This document shows positions 4,863 to 5,200 of a DNA stretch of 5,200 nucleotides, piece after piece. Position numbers and translations under genes: made by a program. Below the pieces are notes generated by a model. The model was not told the DNA's origin, ran no database searches, and saw only the letters and a list, made by a program, of their open reading frames with translations. The DNA is from Gammaproteobacteria bacterium. GTDB taxonomy: Bacteria > Pseudomonadota > Gammaproteobacteria > Porifericomitales > Porifericomitaceae. How positions within the stretch are numbered: the stretch's first letter is position 1; each line of letters opens with the position of its first letter. The DNA is taken from the NCBI GenBank assembly GCA_028817255.1, contig JAPPQA010000149.1, forward strand, positions 1-5,200, read 5' to 3'.

Positions 4863-5045
4863 CCGCAAGCCCCGTTCCGCAATCGAAGGGAGGAATAGCG
4901 GCTCTCTTATTCCGCCATTCCCGCGCAGCAGTCTGTGCAAAAACCCTATGGGCATCCAGCGAATAAAGCCTACTCCGCCATTCCCATGCCCCCCCCTCGC
5001 CATTCCCGCGCAGAGCCTGCCCCTGGCTTGAACAGGGGCGGGAAT
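4863..5045 (-). repeat. Composite palindromic repeat copy R3 (inverted)
   Basis: Read on the minus strand, it starts with the arm shared with R2 (5045-4975), then GCTTTATTCGCTGGAT, a TTTTTGCACAG module (4959-4916), GGGAATGGCGG, and CGATTGCGGAACGG ending near 4863. The first arm is near-identical to R2. The later modules follow the order of R1 and are more diverged. The stretch 4791-4862 before it is C-rich with nothing recognisable. Confidence 0.8.
4916..4959 (-). repeat. Diverged module shared with 63-104
   Basis: CATTCCCGCGCAGCAGTCTG (4916-4935) through CAAAAACCC to ATCCAG aligns with the reverse complement of 63-104. The conserved core is CATTCC, GCG, CAG, CTGTG, AAAAAC and ATCCAG, with scattered changes in between. 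It is present in R1 and R3 but missing from R2. Confidence 0.65.
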
Positions 5046-5058
5046 CCAGCGTATAAAG
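4954..5058 (+). repeat. ATCCAGCG(A/T)ATAAAG direct repeat pair
   Basis: ATCCAGCGAATAAAG (4954-4968) and ATCCAGCGTATAAAG (5044-5058) differ at one base in 15 and lie 90 bases apart, flanking the R3 arm (4975-5045). They may be insertion or recombination borders. Confidence 0.7.
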
Positions 5059-5184
5059 GGCGCGCTTCGCGCTCCTTCAGGGCGGAGCGAGGGAAAGGCG
5101 GACGGCCATAAACTCGTGCCGCCGCCTGCCGCCGCCATCGTGCGGATGTGCGCGTTCCGCGCTCTATTTGCGCTGGATTCCCGC
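5038..5184. repeat. 14-bp inverted repeat pair enclosing a hairpin-rich spacer
   Basis: GCGGGAATCCAGCG (5038-5051) and CGCTGGATTCCCGC (5171-5184) are exact reverse complements. The 119 bases between hold two competing small stems, GCGCG/CGCGC (5060-5072) and CGCTCC/GGAGCG (5070-5089). No gene is supported in 5046-5200. The left arm is the outer end of R3, and the right arm begins what may be another copy running out of the window. Confidence 0.7.
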
Positions 5185-5200
5185 CTGCCAGGCCGTGTAA

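Larger units (their letters stand above)
4229..5045 (+). mobile_element. Candidate MITE-like cassette with long terminal inverted repeats
   Basis: An 817-bp segment bounded by inverted arms of 69 and 71 bp (4229-4297 and 4975-5045). Further inside each arm lies a matching CGATTGCG-type module (4315-4330 and about 4863-4885). R3 carries an extra block of about 60 bp. Inside is one complete small gene (4428-4790) with its own promoter, leader and 3' hairpin. There is no transposase, and I see no clear target-site duplication, so mobility is inferred from architecture only. Independent insertion of two repeats beside an ordinary gene would look the same. Confidence 0.35.

Noticed and set aside
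4149..5138. Minus-strand open frame of 329 codons across both repeats and the small gene
   Set aside because: Low-complexity product made largely from repeat sequence and the antisense of 4428-4790, with no domain. The plus-strand gene has a ribosome binding site and promoter; this frame has none that I can see.

Overview
The window looks like a high-GC gammaproteobacterial chromosome fragment. The main evidence is the minus-strand gene order orn - nnrD - tsaE - amiC (reading from position 4103 down to 199). It matches the order of the E. coli orn / yjeF / yjeE / amiB region, which continues there into mutL-miaA-hfq. Species cannot be named from the sequence alone.

Layout. Positions 1-198 hold no gene, only a diverged composite repeat (copy R1). 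Positions 199-4103 are a tightly packed minus-strand operon: oligoribonuclease (orn), bifunctional NAD(P)HX epimerase/dehydratase (nnrD, probable TTG start 7 bases after the orn stop), the tRNA t6A ATPase TsaE (start overlapping nnrD by 34 bases), and an AmiC/AmiB-type periplasmic amidase 23 bases further on. All four proteins keep their family motifs and near-normal lengths. They serve housekeeping roles: nano-RNA degradation, nicotinamide cofactor repair, tRNA modification, and septal peptidoglycan cleavage. Positions 4104-4427 hold the orn upstream region, repeat copy R2, and a promoter and leader for the next gene. Positions 4428-4790 carry one small plus-strand gene for a 120-residue protein with one predicted membrane helix followed by a coiled coil; I do not recognise its family. 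Positions 4791-5200 hold repeat copy R3 (inverted) and a further 14-bp inverted repeat pair, with no gene that I can support.

The most interesting structure is the repeat system. All eight exact copies of the 8-mer ATTCCCGC (or its complement) that I found lie outside genes. They belong to a modular palindromic repeat present three times: R1 (1-177, plus), R2 (4213-4333, plus) and R3 (4863-5045, minus). R1 and R2 are direct repeats that bracket the housekeeping operon. R2 and R3 are inverted repeats, with a near-identical arm of about 70 bp, that bracket the small membrane/coiled-coil gene. That gene has its own sigma70-like promoter, leader hairpin, strong ribosome binding site and 3' hairpin. 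The segment 4229-5045 is therefore a candidate small non-autonomous cassette, but mobility is inference: no transposase and no clear target duplication were seen.
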